A stretch of DNA of 46,939 nt from Lachnospiraceae bacterium (GTDB taxonomy: Bacteria; Bacillota; Clostridia; Lachnospirales; Lachnospiraceae), in assembly GCA_017480565.1 (NCBI GenBank), contig JAFVAL010000076.1, positions 1 through 46,939 of the forward strand, given 5' to 3'. Of the stretch, positions 25,290-34,050 are shown piece by piece. The stretch's first letter is position 1; each line of letters starts with the position of its first letter. Under the pieces are notes generated by a model, which was given only the letters and a program-made list of their open reading frames with translations, was not told where the DNA came from and ran no database searches. The translations under genes were made by a program, and so were the position numbers.

Positions 25290-25910
25290 ATGGAGATGCA
25301 GCAGTCCATTCGTAAGTTTAAAGTGACGCATTATCTGTCCGCGCTGCTTTTGGTGGCGGCGGGCGTGATTTTAGTGATCTGGCCGGAGATGACCTTGACT
25401 ACCATCTGTATGGTGATCGGCGGTATCGTGGCGGCAGTAGGTGTATTTTATATCATTGCATATTTCGTCAGAGACCGGCTGAAATCGATCCTTGGCATGG
25501 ATCTGGTGCTTGGACTTTTGATCACGGCGGTCGGCATCTTGATTTTGACACACACGAAGACGGTCATCTCGATGATTCCGGTGATTTTCGGCGTCGTATT
25601 GCTCATTAGTTCTCTGGTCAAAGTGCAGACCGCGGTCGATATGAAGAGGCTGCATGTCAAGCGCTGGTGGATCACGCTTTTATTCGCCGTGATGACAATC
25701 ATCCTTGCAGTGGTTCTGATCCGCAATCCGTTCGAGGCGATGGCGACCCTGATGGTATATGTCGGCATTTGCTTCATCGTGGACGGTATCCTTACGCTCT
25801 TTAGCATGATCGCGCTCGGTGCGAACCTGCGCAGAGTCAAGAAGCTCGCGGAGCGCGAGTCGAAGGATGCGGACATCATTGATGCAGAAGAGAAGCCTTT
25901 GGAGTGGTAA
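25290..25910 (+). CDS. HdeD/DUF308 family membrane protein
   Basis: 206 residues with six transmembrane segments arranged as three pairs, in the pattern of HdeD-like proteins (for example VIWPEMTLTTICMVIGGIVA and VLIRNPFEAMATLMVYVGI). E. coli HdeD is tied to acid resistance; the role in Firmicutes is not established. AAGGAG lies upstream. The C-terminal tail is charged and cytoplasmic. Confidence 0.85.
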   Translation: MEMQQSIRKFKVTHYLSALLLVAAGVILVIWPEMTLTTICMVIGGIVAAVGVFYIIAYFVRDRLKSILGMDLVLGLLITAVGILILTHTKTVISMIPVIFGVVLLISSLVKVQTAVDMKRLHVKRWWITLLFAVMTIILAVVLIRNPFEAMATLMVYVGICFIVDGILTLFSMIALGANLRRVKKLAERESKDADIIDAEEKPLEW

Positions 25911-25940
25911 TAGTTCGCCAATTTGGCAAATGAGGTCGTT

Positions 25941-26447
25941 ATGAGTTATTGTAAAGAGTGCGGCAGCAAGCTGACCTTTCGGAGAAATGGACTCGACGGG
26001 GATGTGCCTTATTGTGAGACCTGCAAGGCATTTCGCTTCCCGCAGTACAATGTCGCGATCAGCACGATCGTGATGAACGAGGCGATGGATCAGATCATTT
26101 TGATTCAGCAGTACGGAAGAACGGACAACATCCTGGTGGCGGGCTATGTCAATCTCGGGGAGTCGCTCGAAGAGGGCCTAAAGCGCGAAGTTCACGAAGA
26201 ACTGGGGCTTACGGTCACGAAGTGTCAATACCTGCGCAGCAAGTACTTTGAGAAGAGCAACACGTTGATGTGCAATTTTCTCTCCGTGGTCGATGATATG
26301 TCGTTGGATCATATCAATGAGGAGATCGATCGGATTTCCTGGTTCAGCCTGGAGGAGGCGAAGGCTTGTATTAAGCCCGGCAGCCTTGCGCAGGAGTTTT
26401 TGAATCAAGGGATTGCGGATCTTTTGGAAGGCCGGATCCGTCTGTAA
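25941..26447 (+). CDS. NUDIX hydrolase with N-terminal zinc ribbon
   Basis: 168 residues. Cysteines CKEC and CETC in the first 35 residues form a zinc ribbon as in NudC-type enzymes. The Nudix box GYVNLGESLEEGLKREVHEELGL is complete, giving metal-dependent pyrophosphatase activity on a nucleoside-diphosphate-linked substrate. The start at 25941 is chosen for GAGG five nt upstream; the frame extends further upstream from a TTG at 25923 without support. Confidence 0.92.
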   Translation: MSYCKECGSKLTFRRNGLDGDVPYCETCKAFRFPQYNVAISTIVMNEAMDQIILIQQYGRTDNILVAGYVNLGESLEEGLKREVHEELGLTVTKCQYLRSKYFEKSNTLMCNFLSVVDDMSLDHINEEIDRISWFSLEEAKACIKPGSLAQEFLNQGIADLLEGRIRL

Positions 26448-26470
26448 GGCGTGTATGTGAGGAATGGGAA

Positions 26471-27229
26471 ATGTACCGAGATGAGATTTTAGAGCTTTTG
26501 CGCGGCGTCAAAGAAGGGACTGTGACACCGGAGGAAGCGCTGCATGATTTAAAACGGGAGCCATTTGACGACCTGGGGTATGCCAAGGTCGATGTGCACC
26601 GCGAGCTGCGCCAGGGCGTGCCGGAGGTGATTTTCGGTGCGGGCAAGACGACAAAGCAGATTCGCGGTATTGTAGGTTCGATGAAAGCGCGCGGCAGAGA
26701 AGACATTTTAATTACAAGATTGTCGAAAGAGGCTGCGGCGGAGCTTGTTGACCTTGACCTTGAATATCACGAGCTTGCGAGAATCGGGATTGTCTCGCAT
26801 AACACTTCGAAAGAACTGACCGGAAGCATCGTGATTGCATGCGGCGGAACGAGCGATATTCCGGTGTGTGAGGAAGCGGCGATTACGGCAGAGCTCTTTG
26901 GAAATAAAGTAACAAGACTTTACGATGTTGGCGTGGCCGGGATCCACAGGCTGCTCTCAAACATGGATCCGCTCATGGATGCACGCGTTGTAATCGCCGT
27001 GGCGGGGATGGAAGGTGCGCTTGCGAGTGTGGTTGGCGGCCTCGTAGACTGCCCGGTGATCGCGGTGCCGACGAGTGTTGGGTACGGTTCGAATTTCCAC
27101 GGATTGTCCGCACTCCTTTCGATGCTCAATTCCTGCGCAAGCGGCGTGAGTGTCGTCAATATCGATAATGGATTCGGCGCGGGATATCTAGCGAGCATGA
27201 TCAATAAGATGGAAAGCGCAAAAGATTGA
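26471..27229 (+). CDS. larB: Nickel pincer cofactor biosynthesis protein LarB
   Basis: LarB carboxylates and hydrolyses nicotinic acid adenine dinucleotide in the first step toward the nickel-pincer nucleotide cofactor. The 252-residue protein has the family's N-terminal YRDEILELLRGVKEGTVTPEEAL and a PurE-like C-terminal domain (VIFGAGKTTKQI, then GGTSDIPVCEEA and the VGVAGIHRLL region). It is followed 21 nt later by larC. Confidence 0.95.
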   Translation: MYRDEILELLRGVKEGTVTPEEALHDLKREPFDDLGYAKVDVHRELRQGVPEVIFGAGKTTKQIRGIVGSMKARGREDILITRLSKEAAAELVDLDLEYHELARIGIVSHNTSKELTGSIVIACGGTSDIPVCEEAAITAELFGNKVTRLYDVGVAGIHRLLSNMDPLMDARVVIAVAGMEGALASVVGGLVDCPVIAVPTSVGYGSNFHGLSALLSMLNSCASGVSVVNIDNGFGAGYLASMINKMESAKD

Positions 27230-27250
27230 GATTTAGGGGATAGATGAGAA

Positions 27251-28546
27251 ATGAAAACTTTGTATTTGGAATGTAATATGGGCGCAGCCGGGGATATGCT
27301 TACGGCTGCCCTTTCCGATCTGTTAGAGGATAAGGAAGCGTTTGTCGCGAAGATGAACGGACTGGGGATCGAGGGGCTTTCCTTCTCGCTGGAACCCAGG
27401 GTGAAGATGGGGGTGACTGGCAATCATGCGACGGTGAAGGTGCACGGCGACGAAGAAGACTGGCATGACTCCGGCGAGGAGGAACACGAACACCACCATC
27501 ATGATCATGAGGAGGAGCACGAACACGATCATCATGATCATGAGGAGGAGCATGAACACCATCATCATGATCATGATCACGAGCATCATCACCATCATAC
27601 GAGCGTGGCGGATATCAATGGAATGATTGAAAAGCTTCCGGTCTCCGAGAAGGTGAAGCATGATGCAAAGGCAGTCTATCATGAGATTGCAGAGGCGGAG
27701 AGCGCCGTTCACGGACGTCCGGTGGAGCAGATCCATTTCCACGAAGTGGGGACGATGGATGCACTCGCGGATGTGACGGCAGTTTGCCTGTTGATGGAAG
27801 AGCTTGCGGTGGATCAGGTGATTGTGTCTCCGATTCATGTGGGAAGCGGCCAAGTACGCTGTGCGCATGGTATTCTTCCTGTACCGGCACCCGCGACTGC
27901 GCACATTTTAAAAGGTGTTCCGACCTATGGCGGGGAGATTCGCGGAGAGCTTTGCACACCGACCGGCGCTGCACTGCTTAAGTATTTTGCGGCTTCCTTC
28001 GGACCGAGACCGGTGATGAAGGTCGAAAAAGTCGGCTACGGCATGGGAAACCGCGACTTCCCGGTGATGAACTGTGTCCGGGCTTATCTTGGCGAAACCG
28101 AGGACGGCGGCTTGGAGAAGATTACCGAACTTTCCTGCAACATCGATGATATGACAGGAGAAGCACTCGGGGGACTGTACGAGACACTCACAGCCGCAGG
28201 CGCGCTGGATGTAGCACTGATTCCTGCGGTGATGAAGAAAAACCGCCCGGGACATCTGCTCCTTTGCATCGTAAAGCCTGAGAAGGCTGACGCGGTGGCA
28301 GAAGCCATCTTACAAAATACCGCGACGATCGGCGTGCGCAGAAATGACATCGTCCGCTACGTACTTGACAGGGAACAAGGCGCTTTGGAGACCGCGTACG
28401 GACAGATCAGGTATAAAAGGTCGTTCGGCTACGGGGCAGACAAGGTGAAACCGGAGTGGGAAGATCTTGCTTCTGCGGCGAAGGCTGCAGGCGTATCTAC
28501 CTCGAAGGTGAGAGAAGCCTTTTATAAAGAATTTAATAAAGATTGA
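27251..28546 (+). CDS. larC: Nickel insertion protein LarC (single uninterrupted frame)
   Basis: LarC inserts nickel in a CTP-dependent step to finish the nickel-pincer nucleotide. The N-terminal LYLECNMGAAGDML motif, the internal His-rich segment (residues 76-116, about 23 His) and the C-terminal ferredoxin-like domain (NIDDMTGEALGG) are all present in one 431-residue frame, whereas in Lactobacillus plantarum the two halves are joined by ribosomal frameshifting. The third biosynthesis gene, larE, is not in the window. The client enzyme is probably the LarA-family protein at 31055. Confidence 0.95.
   Translation: MKTLYLECNMGAAGDMLTAALSDLLEDKEAFVAKMNGLGIEGLSFSLEPRVKMGVTGNHATVKVHGDEEDWHDSGEEEHEHHHHDHEEEHEHDHHDHEEEHEHHHHDHDHEHHHHHTSVADINGMIEKLPVSEKVKHDAKAVYHEIAEAESAVHGRPVEQIHFHEVGTMDALADVTAVCLLMEELAVDQVIVSPIHVGSGQVRCAHGILPVPAPATAHILKGVPTYGGEIRGELCTPTGAALLKYFAASFGPRPVMKVEKVGYGMGNRDFPVMNCVRAYLGETEDGGLEKITELSCNIDDMTGEALGGLYETLTAAGALDVALIPAVMKKNRPGHLLLCIVKPEKADAVAEAILQNTATIGVRRNDIVRYVLDREQGALETAYGQIRYKRSFGYGADKVKPEWEDLASAAKAAGVSTSKVREAFYKEFNKD
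27476..27574 (+). repeat. Three tandem 33-bp repeats encoding the LarC histidine-rich tract
   Basis: Codons for EEEHEHHHHDH, EEEHEHDHHDH and EEEHEHHHHDH follow one another. The number of units could change by slippage and would alter nickel-binding capacity without shifting the frame. Confidence 0.85.
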
Positions 28547-28554
28547 TAGAGAGG

Positions 28555-28593
28555 AGCACTCCCCGGCCAGTGGCCGGGGAGTGCTTGTGTTTT
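28555..28593 (+). terminator. Strong terminator after larC
   Basis: AGCACTCCCCGGCC and GGCCGGGGAGTGCT form a perfect 14-bp stem with loop AGT, followed by TGTGTTTT. It also separates the convergent SGNH hydrolase gene. Confidence 0.88.
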
Positions 28594-28598
28594 GAGGG

Positions 28599-29255
28599 TT
28601 ATAAGCTTGCCAAAAATCCGTAGACCTTATCGGCGATCTTCTCGTGCCCTGCGTCGTTGGGGTGCAGCCCGTCCGGTACATACAGCTCCTGGATGATCGG
28701 AACGGCGGGCTGCAGGCCGCTAGTACGGTAGAGATCCAGGGTTGGAATCGCGTAGTAGGCTGCGATCTCGATGATCGCATCGACGTAGGTTTCGAGGGAG
28801 GCGAGTCTTCTCTGCCCGAGCTCATTGAAGGATAGATCATTCTCGTCGAGGCGATGCAGGGGCGTTAAAAAGACAAGTTGTGAGGATGGATAGCGTTCGA
28901 TTAACGTGGTGCACAGCTCATGGACTGCGCCGCAGAACGTCTCGGGATCGTTGTCGTAGAGATCACCAAAGAGTGCATCGCCGTGGCCGAAGTCGTTGGT
29001 GCCGCCGAAGACAACGACGATGTCTGCGTCGGGGATCATATCCTCCACACGGGTGATGAACTGCTTGTCCCACTTTTCCTTCGGAGAGGGGGTGTGCTGC
29101 GGGGCGAGGCGGGTGCCGCCGATCCCATAGCCAAAACACTGCGCGCCGGCGCGTGCTTCGATGCGCTTCCAGTAAAGATTGTCTAAGTTTTCTACGCCAT
29201 GTCCTTCTGTGATACTGTCGCCAAGGAAGGCAATTTTTTTATTCTTTAGTTCCAT
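28599..29255 (-). CDS. SGNH/GDSL-family hydrolase
   Basis: 218 residues, no signal peptide. Block I (IAFLGDSITEG, Ser), block III (FGGTNDFGHGD, Asn) and block V (DGLHPNDAGH, Asp/His) of the SGNH esterase fold are all present. GGAG lies 7 nt before the ATG at 29255. Such enzymes deacetylate sugars or lipids; substrate unknown here. It is a lone minus-strand gene separating larB-larC from the LarA-containing operon. Confidence 0.92.
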   Translation of the reverse strand: MELKNKKIAFLGDSITEGHGVENLDNLYWKRIEARAGAQCFGYGIGGTRLAPQHTPSPKEKWDKQFITRVEDMIPDADIVVVFGGTNDFGHGDALFGDLYDNDPETFCGAVHELCTTLIERYPSSQLVFLTPLHRLDENDLSFNELGQRRLASLETYVDAIIEIAAYYAIPTLDLYRTSGLQPAVPIIQELYVPDGLHPNDAGHEKIADKVYGFLASL

Positions 29256-29423
29256 TGGAAAGCTCCATTTCTTTGTTATTATACCTACGATTATAGACGT
29301 AGATGTGCCTCGTTGCAAGAAGAGAAGAAAAGGATGTCTTTTTACAAAAAGTGCGGTATAATGTTTAACATAAATGGATCGGCAACATTTTTATAGAATG
29401 CAAGAAAGAGGGTGACCTTTCGG

Positions 29424-30272
29424 ATGAAACACATTTACCTGAATTTAAAGCGGTTTGATGTTCCTGTAGAATATGGTGGGGTGAATCGTCTGGCACCGGT
29501 GGCAGACTGGGGAAGGACGATTGTGCTTAAGACGCAGGGAGCGTTAAAAGCCTATGATCCCGCAGAGGTCGACTTTACGATGTATCTGCCGGAGGCGCAT
29601 CTGCTTGGCGCGATCGCCGCGCGGGATGCGGATAGCCCGGTCAAGATCGGAGCACAGGGTGTTTATCATCAGGACGTCGCGCCCGGTGGGAATTTTGGCG
29701 CATTTACAACACTCCGGCCTGCGTCTGCTGTCAAAGCCCTTGGCTGTGATAGCGTGCTGATTGGTCACTGCGAGGAGCGCAAAGATAAAATGTATCTCTT
29801 TCAGTACCTTGCGGGCATGGAGCAGAAGCAAGCGGCTTATGTGACCAACCGCCTGCTTAACGAAGAGGTGATTCGCGCGCAGGAGAGAGGCTTGACCGTC
29901 CTTTACTGCATCGGTGAAACGAGTGAGGAGCAGCCGGAGTGGGAGAGAGTGCTAAAGCTCCAGCTGATGACTGGACTCATGGGAGCAGACATGTCCAAGG
30001 TTGTGATCGCTTATGAGCCGGTCTGGTCGATTGGTCCCGGCAAGACCCCAGCAGACAAGGACTACATCACAAAGATTGCCCGCTACATCAAGGAACTGAC
30101 CGGCGGTCTGGACGTGGTTTATGGCGGTGGCTTAAAGAGCGCGAACGCCGAGATGCTCGCGTCGATCCCGGAGATTGACGGCGGGCTGATCGCACTGACA
30201 AGATTTAGCGGAGAGATCGGTTTTTATCCGGAAGAATATCTGGAAATCATTCGTTTGTATTTGGGGAAATGA
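29424..30272 (+). CDS. Triosephosphate isomerase family protein with divergent phosphate loop
   Basis: 282 residues. The catalytic triad of TIM is kept: Lys9 in YLNLKRF, His115 in LIGHCEERK, and Glu198 in IAYEPVWSIGPGKTP. The loop that holds the substrate phosphate, normally GALVGGASL, reads GGLIALTRFSGEIGF, and the serine of the GHSER motif is Cys116. It is therefore likely a TIM paralogue acting on another sugar phosphate, as known for the tetrose-phosphate isomerases of erythritol catabolism (family knowledge; assignment inferred). First gene of the five-gene operon with LarA and an FGGY kinase. The start has GAGGGTGA upstream; a TATAAT box at 29357-29362 lacks a clear -35. Confidence 0.88.
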   Translation: MKHIYLNLKRFDVPVEYGGVNRLAPVADWGRTIVLKTQGALKAYDPAEVDFTMYLPEAHLLGAIAARDADSPVKIGAQGVYHQDVAPGGNFGAFTTLRPASAVKALGCDSVLIGHCEERKDKMYLFQYLAGMEQKQAAYVTNRLLNEEVIRAQERGLTVLYCIGETSEEQPEWERVLKLQLMTGLMGADMSKVVIAYEPVWSIGPGKTPADKDYITKIARYIKELTGGLDVVYGGGLKSANAEMLASIPEIDGGLIALTRFSGEIGFYPEEYLEIIRLYLGK

Positions 30273-30278
30273 GGTCGC

Positions 30279-31058
30279 ATGGGAGTAACATTTGCGGAAA
30301 CACCCGAGGTGTTTGGATCATTGCATTTGTGGATTGTGGCAGGAATTTTGGCCTGCCTGATCGGGCTTGGCTTTGTGCTGAAGAACTGGTCTGAGAAAAG
30401 GCTTCTTCGGCTGATCGGGATCCTCGGTGTTTTGATGATTGTGACAGAAATCTGGAAGCAGTGGTTTGTCTGGGTGTACGTCTACGAGGGAGAGCGATCT
30501 ACGTGGTTTTTCCCATGGCAGCTTTGCAGCATGTCGATGTATGTGTCCGCACTGGTGCCGGTGTTAAAGGGAAAGGCGCAGAACACTGCTCTGGTGTTTT
30601 TAGCTACGTTCTCAGTGATTGGTGCGGTGTTTGCACTGGGATTTCCGGGCGATATGATGCGGCCGCAGATTCTGTTGTTCATCCACAGTTTCTGGTATCA
30701 CGGGACGATGCTCTTGGAAAGTCTGGCCGCCACATTTGTCTTGAGAAATCGGGAAAAGGTGCGGTTTGTACCAGCGATCTGTTGGTTTCTGGTTATGGCC
30801 GTGATCGCGCAGATCATCAATGTGGTCAGTTACCGTGTGATCGGCGATACGCGGCTTTCCTCCAACATGTTCCAGATCACGCCTTATTACCCCTCGACGC
30901 AGCCAGTATTCCACGAGATCGCACTTGCGATCGGAGTTTGGCCTGAGATCATTCTTTATCTTGGGTGTATCATCTTTGGCGGGTTTCTTCTTTTTCAATT
31001 GCTGCGAATCATTATCGCAAGACATACGCGTGTGAATCAGGAAAGGTTGGACAAATGA
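30279..31058 (+). CDS. YwaF/TIGR02206 family integral membrane protein
   Basis: 259 residues with about seven transmembrane helices. FFPWQLCSMSMYVSALVPVLKG, the HSFWYHGTMLLESL segment and conserved aromatic residues agree with the YwaF family, whose function is unknown. It starts 6 nt after the isomerase gene and its TGA overlaps the ATG of the LarA gene, so it is translated with both. In this setting a role in uptake or membrane handling of the pathway substrate is possible but unproven. Confidence 0.85.
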   Translation: MGVTFAETPEVFGSLHLWIVAGILACLIGLGFVLKNWSEKRLLRLIGILGVLMIVTEIWKQWFVWVYVYEGERSTWFFPWQLCSMSMYVSALVPVLKGKAQNTALVFLATFSVIGAVFALGFPGDMMRPQILLFIHSFWYHGTMLLESLAATFVLRNREKVRFVPAICWFLVMAVIAQIINVVSYRVIGDTRLSSNMFQITPYYPSTQPVFHEIALAIGVWPEIILYLGCIIFGGFLLFQLLRIIIARHTRVNQERLDK

Positions 31059-32542
31059 AACAGTTTGAATTTGAGTATGGCACGGGGACGATGAGCGCGA
31101 TGCTGCCGGATGAGACGGATGTCTTTATTCCTGGTGTGACGGTGGAAGATCCGCCGCACATCCCGGAGAGTGAGCTTGAGGCGGCTTATCTTGATAGCCT
31201 GGCGCATCCGATCGGGATGCCTCGCGTATCAGAGCTTGTGAAGAAGGGAAGCAAGGTGGTGTTTGTGGTGCCGGACCGTGTCAAGGGCGGCGAGCAGCCT
31301 ACCTGCCATCGCAGGCTTTCGATTCGTTATTTGTTAAATGAACTCTACACCGCCGGCGTGGAGAAGAAAGACATTTTATTTATCATTTCCAACGGACTGC
31401 ATCCAAGAAGCACAAACAAGGATGCACTGGCACTCTTTGGCGAGGAGCTCTATCACGAGTTCTGGCCGACCGGGCAAATCATCAGCCACGATTCGGAGGA
31501 TCAAGAGCACATGGTAGACCTTGGCTGTACCGAGGCGGGTGATCCCGTGAGAATGAACCGGTATGTCTTTGAAGCGGACCTGCCGATCCTGATTGGCCAT
31601 GTGCAGGGCAATCCCTACGGCGGTTATTCCGGAGGCTACAAGCACAGCTCCTGCGGGATCACGGACTGGCGCAGTATCGCCAGCCATCACGTCCCTTCCG
31701 TGATGCACCGGGATGATTTTACACCGGTCAATGGTGGAAGCCTCATGCGGGATAAGTTCAACCAGATCTCGATGAAGATGGAAGAGGCGATGGGCCATCC
31801 GTTCTTCTGCTGCGATGCGGTGCTCGATTCCAAGGCGCGTCAGATCACGATTTTCTCCGGCTATGCGAAGGAAATGATGCCGCTCTCCTGGAAGGTGGCA
31901 GATCAGAGAACCTACGTGCACTGGGCAGAGAAGAAGTATGATGTACTGGTCTTTGGCATGCCGCAGAAGTTCCACTACGGGGACGGCATGGGCACGAATC
32001 CGATCATGATGATGCAGGCTCTCTCCGCACAGGTGCTGCGCTTTAAGCGTGTGATGAGCGACCGGTGCGTGATCATTTGCTCAAGCATCTGCAACGGCTT
32101 CTTTAACGATGATAAGTGGCCGTATCTCAGAGAGTGCTACGAATGGTTCCAGCGCGATCAGATGAATGAACTGCCGGACATGGACCGACTCGGAGAGTAC
32201 TTCGCAACGAATGAGGAGTACATCAGAAAGTACCGGTTTGCGAATGCATTTCACCCGTTCCACGGCTTCTCGATGATGGCCTGCGGGCACATCGCGGAGA
32301 TGAATACGAGTGCGATCTACATCGTGGGGGCGGAGAATCCCGGCTATGCCAGAGGCATGGGACTTAAGACGCGGGCGACTTTTGAGGAGGCGCTGGAGGA
32401 CGCGAAGAAGAAATATGTCGGGGAGCATCCGAACATTCTGGCCCTTCCGCTGACATTTAAGACGGCAGCGGTTCATTTGTGCATGAAGGATCCGGCGAAA
32501 GATCTCATGGACGCCTACGGACACAGGCCGGGGCATTGCTGA
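31055..32542 (+). CDS. LarA family nickel-pincer-dependent 2-hydroxyacid racemase/epimerase
   Basis: 495 residues, longer than Lactobacillus LarA (424). The N-terminal lactate-racemase domain shows VVPDRVKGG, NGLHPRS (His116, equivalent to His108), GYSGGYKH (Lys196, tether of the nickel-pincer nucleotide, Lys184 in LarA) and SHH (His212, nickel ligand, His200 in LarA). The second acid/base residue, His174 in LarA, aligns with Asn186 here, so mechanism or substrate may differ. Known relatives racemise malate, phenyllactate, 2-hydroxyglutarate or epimerise gluconate. With an FGGY kinase and a TIM paralogue in the operon, a sugar acid is a good candidate substrate. ATG at 31055 overlaps the stop of the preceding gene; larB and larC lie about 2.5-4 kb upstream. 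Confidence 0.88.
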   Translation: MKQFEFEYGTGTMSAMLPDETDVFIPGVTVEDPPHIPESELEAAYLDSLAHPIGMPRVSELVKKGSKVVFVVPDRVKGGEQPTCHRRLSIRYLLNELYTAGVEKKDILFIISNGLHPRSTNKDALALFGEELYHEFWPTGQIISHDSEDQEHMVDLGCTEAGDPVRMNRYVFEADLPILIGHVQGNPYGGYSGGYKHSSCGITDWRSIASHHVPSVMHRDDFTPVNGGSLMRDKFNQISMKMEEAMGHPFFCCDAVLDSKARQITIFSGYAKEMMPLSWKVADQRTYVHWAEKKYDVLVFGMPQKFHYGDGMGTNPIMMMQALSAQVLRFKRVMSDRCVIICSSICNGFFNDDKWPYLRECYEWFQRDQMNELPDMDRLGEYFATNEEYIRKYRFANAFHPFHGFSMMACGHIAEMNTSAIYIVGAENPGYARGMGLKTRATFEEALEDAKKKYVGEHPNILALPLTFKTAAVHLCMKDPAKDLMDAYGHRPGHC

Positions 32543-32554
32543 GAGGAGACGATC

Positions 32555-34048
32555 ATGAACTGTTATCTTGGCGTGGATATCGGGACAACGAATTTGAAGG
32601 CAGCCGTCTTTACGGTGGAAGGTGAGATGCTTGCATTTTCTTCGGCTCCGAACATCAATCATCACCCTCGGCCGGATTACGGCGAGTTTGATATGGAAGA
32701 GATCTGGGCGGGACTTTGCAAATGTATCCGCGAAGTGGTGGATCTTGTCGGCGCGGAACGTATCAAGGGGGTCGGCGTCTCTTCGATGGCGGAGAGCGGC
32801 GTGCCTCTAGACGCAGATGGAAATGTGCTCTATCCGATGATTGCCTGGTATGATAACCGAACCGAACCGCAGATGGAAGAGCTTGGAAGAAACCTCGGGC
32901 GCAGGGAGATCTACCAGATCACCGGGCAGAATCTGGGACCGAAGTTTGGCTTGTGCAAGATGATGTGGATTCGCGAGAATCATCCAGAGGCTTTGGAGCA
33001 GATGGCGCACTGGCTCTCGACGGAGGATTATATCATCTACCGGCTGAGCGGTGAGTTTGCGACGGATTACACGATGGCCGGGCGGACGATGGCGTTTGAT
33101 GTGACGAAGCTTTCTTGGTCGGAGAAAATGCTTTCGCAGGCGGGCGTGTCTCCAGAGGTGATGCCTAGAGCCTATCCGGGCGGGGCAAAGGTCGGAGAGG
33201 TACATGAAAAAGCTGCAGGAGAGACCGGCTTGCTTCCCGGCACGGCAGTGGTGACCGGTGGGCATGATCATTGCTGTGCAGCGGTTGGCATCAATATCTT
33301 TGAGGATGGTGCGGTGCTTGATTCGATGGGCACGGCGGAGACCTTGATGATCGCAACCGACCAGCTCATGCTCAATGACCTTTCTTTTGAGAAAAGCTAT
33401 ACGGTATACCCGCATTGTGGTAAGCGGCTTTACCGCGTGATGGCACCAGGCTCCGGTCCGGGCGTCGTGATCGACTGGATTTTCCGAAATCTTGGCGCGG
33501 ATCTGGAGGGAAAAGGCGCGCAAAACGGCACTTCTCGGTATACAGAGATGGAGCGTGTCATCGGTGAGAAATCCGGCCGCGGCCTCTGGTTTTATCCGAT
33601 GTTACGCGGTGATTTGAAAAATGCGTTTGCAGGAGCAACCTTCCGTGGTGTCCGGGACTTCCATGACCGCGGTGATCTGATCGCAGCTGCATTTAACGGA
33701 CTCATTTACGAATCCAAGCAGAATATGGATACGATGCACGAGGTCTTTGGGGAAAGCTTTGATCGGTGCCGCGTGGTGGGCGGCGTGTCTAAATCCGACT
33801 ACATCATGCAGAAGAAAGCGGACATTTTTAAGAACCGGATGGAAGTGCCCATCAACCATGAGTCTGCCTGCTTTGGCGCGGCGCTTTTGGCTGCGATCGG
33901 TGTCGGAGAGCTGAGCTTCGATGACATGGGACGCTTCTATCACTGCGACCGGGCATTTGAGCCGAGGTCGGAGGAAGACTACGAACAGGACTACGAAACT
34001 TACTTAAGGAACCGCGCGGCGGTGTTAGCGCTTTATGAGGAGGAATAA
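32555..34048 (+). CDS. FGGY-family carbohydrate kinase
   Basis: 497 residues with the two actin-like domains of FGGY kinases: phosphate-1 loop GVDIGTTNLKAAVF, a sugar-binding region with the motif IAWYDNRTEPQ, catalytic Asp in TGGHDHCCAA, and the late GGVSKSDYIMQKKADIF and GAALLAAIG segments. The substrate of this family (xylulose, fuculose, gluconate, erythritol, glycerol) cannot be told from motifs alone. It follows the LarA gene by 12 nt with GAGGAG upstream. The order LarA-kinase suggests that an epimerised sugar or sugar acid is then phosphorylated. Confidence 0.92.
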   Translation: MNCYLGVDIGTTNLKAAVFTVEGEMLAFSSAPNINHHPRPDYGEFDMEEIWAGLCKCIREVVDLVGAERIKGVGVSSMAESGVPLDADGNVLYPMIAWYDNRTEPQMEELGRNLGRREIYQITGQNLGPKFGLCKMMWIRENHPEALEQMAHWLSTEDYIIYRLSGEFATDYTMAGRTMAFDVTKLSWSEKMLSQAGVSPEVMPRAYPGGAKVGEVHEKAAGETGLLPGTAVVTGGHDHCCAAVGINIFEDGAVLDSMGTAETLMIATDQLMLNDLSFEKSYTVYPHCGKRLYRVMAPGSGPGVVIDWIFRNLGADLEGKGAQNGTSRYTEMERVIGEKSGRGLWFYPMLRGDLKNAFAGATFRGVRDFHDRGDLIAAAFNGLIYESKQNMDTMHEVFGESFDRCRVVGGVSKSDYIMQKKADIFKNRMEVPINHESACFGAALLAAIGVGELSFDDMGRFYHCDRAFEPRSEEDYEQDYETYLRNRAAVLALYEEE

Positions 34049-34050
34049 CA

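Noticed and set aside
27476-27574. 33-bp tandem repeats as a possible CRISPR or VNTR
   Set aside because: In-frame coding repeats of LarC; no unique spacers, so not CRISPR.
27323-27904. Methionine-rich minus-strand frame opposite larC
   Set aside because: It arises from the CAT/CAC codons of the LarC histidine tract; no independent support.
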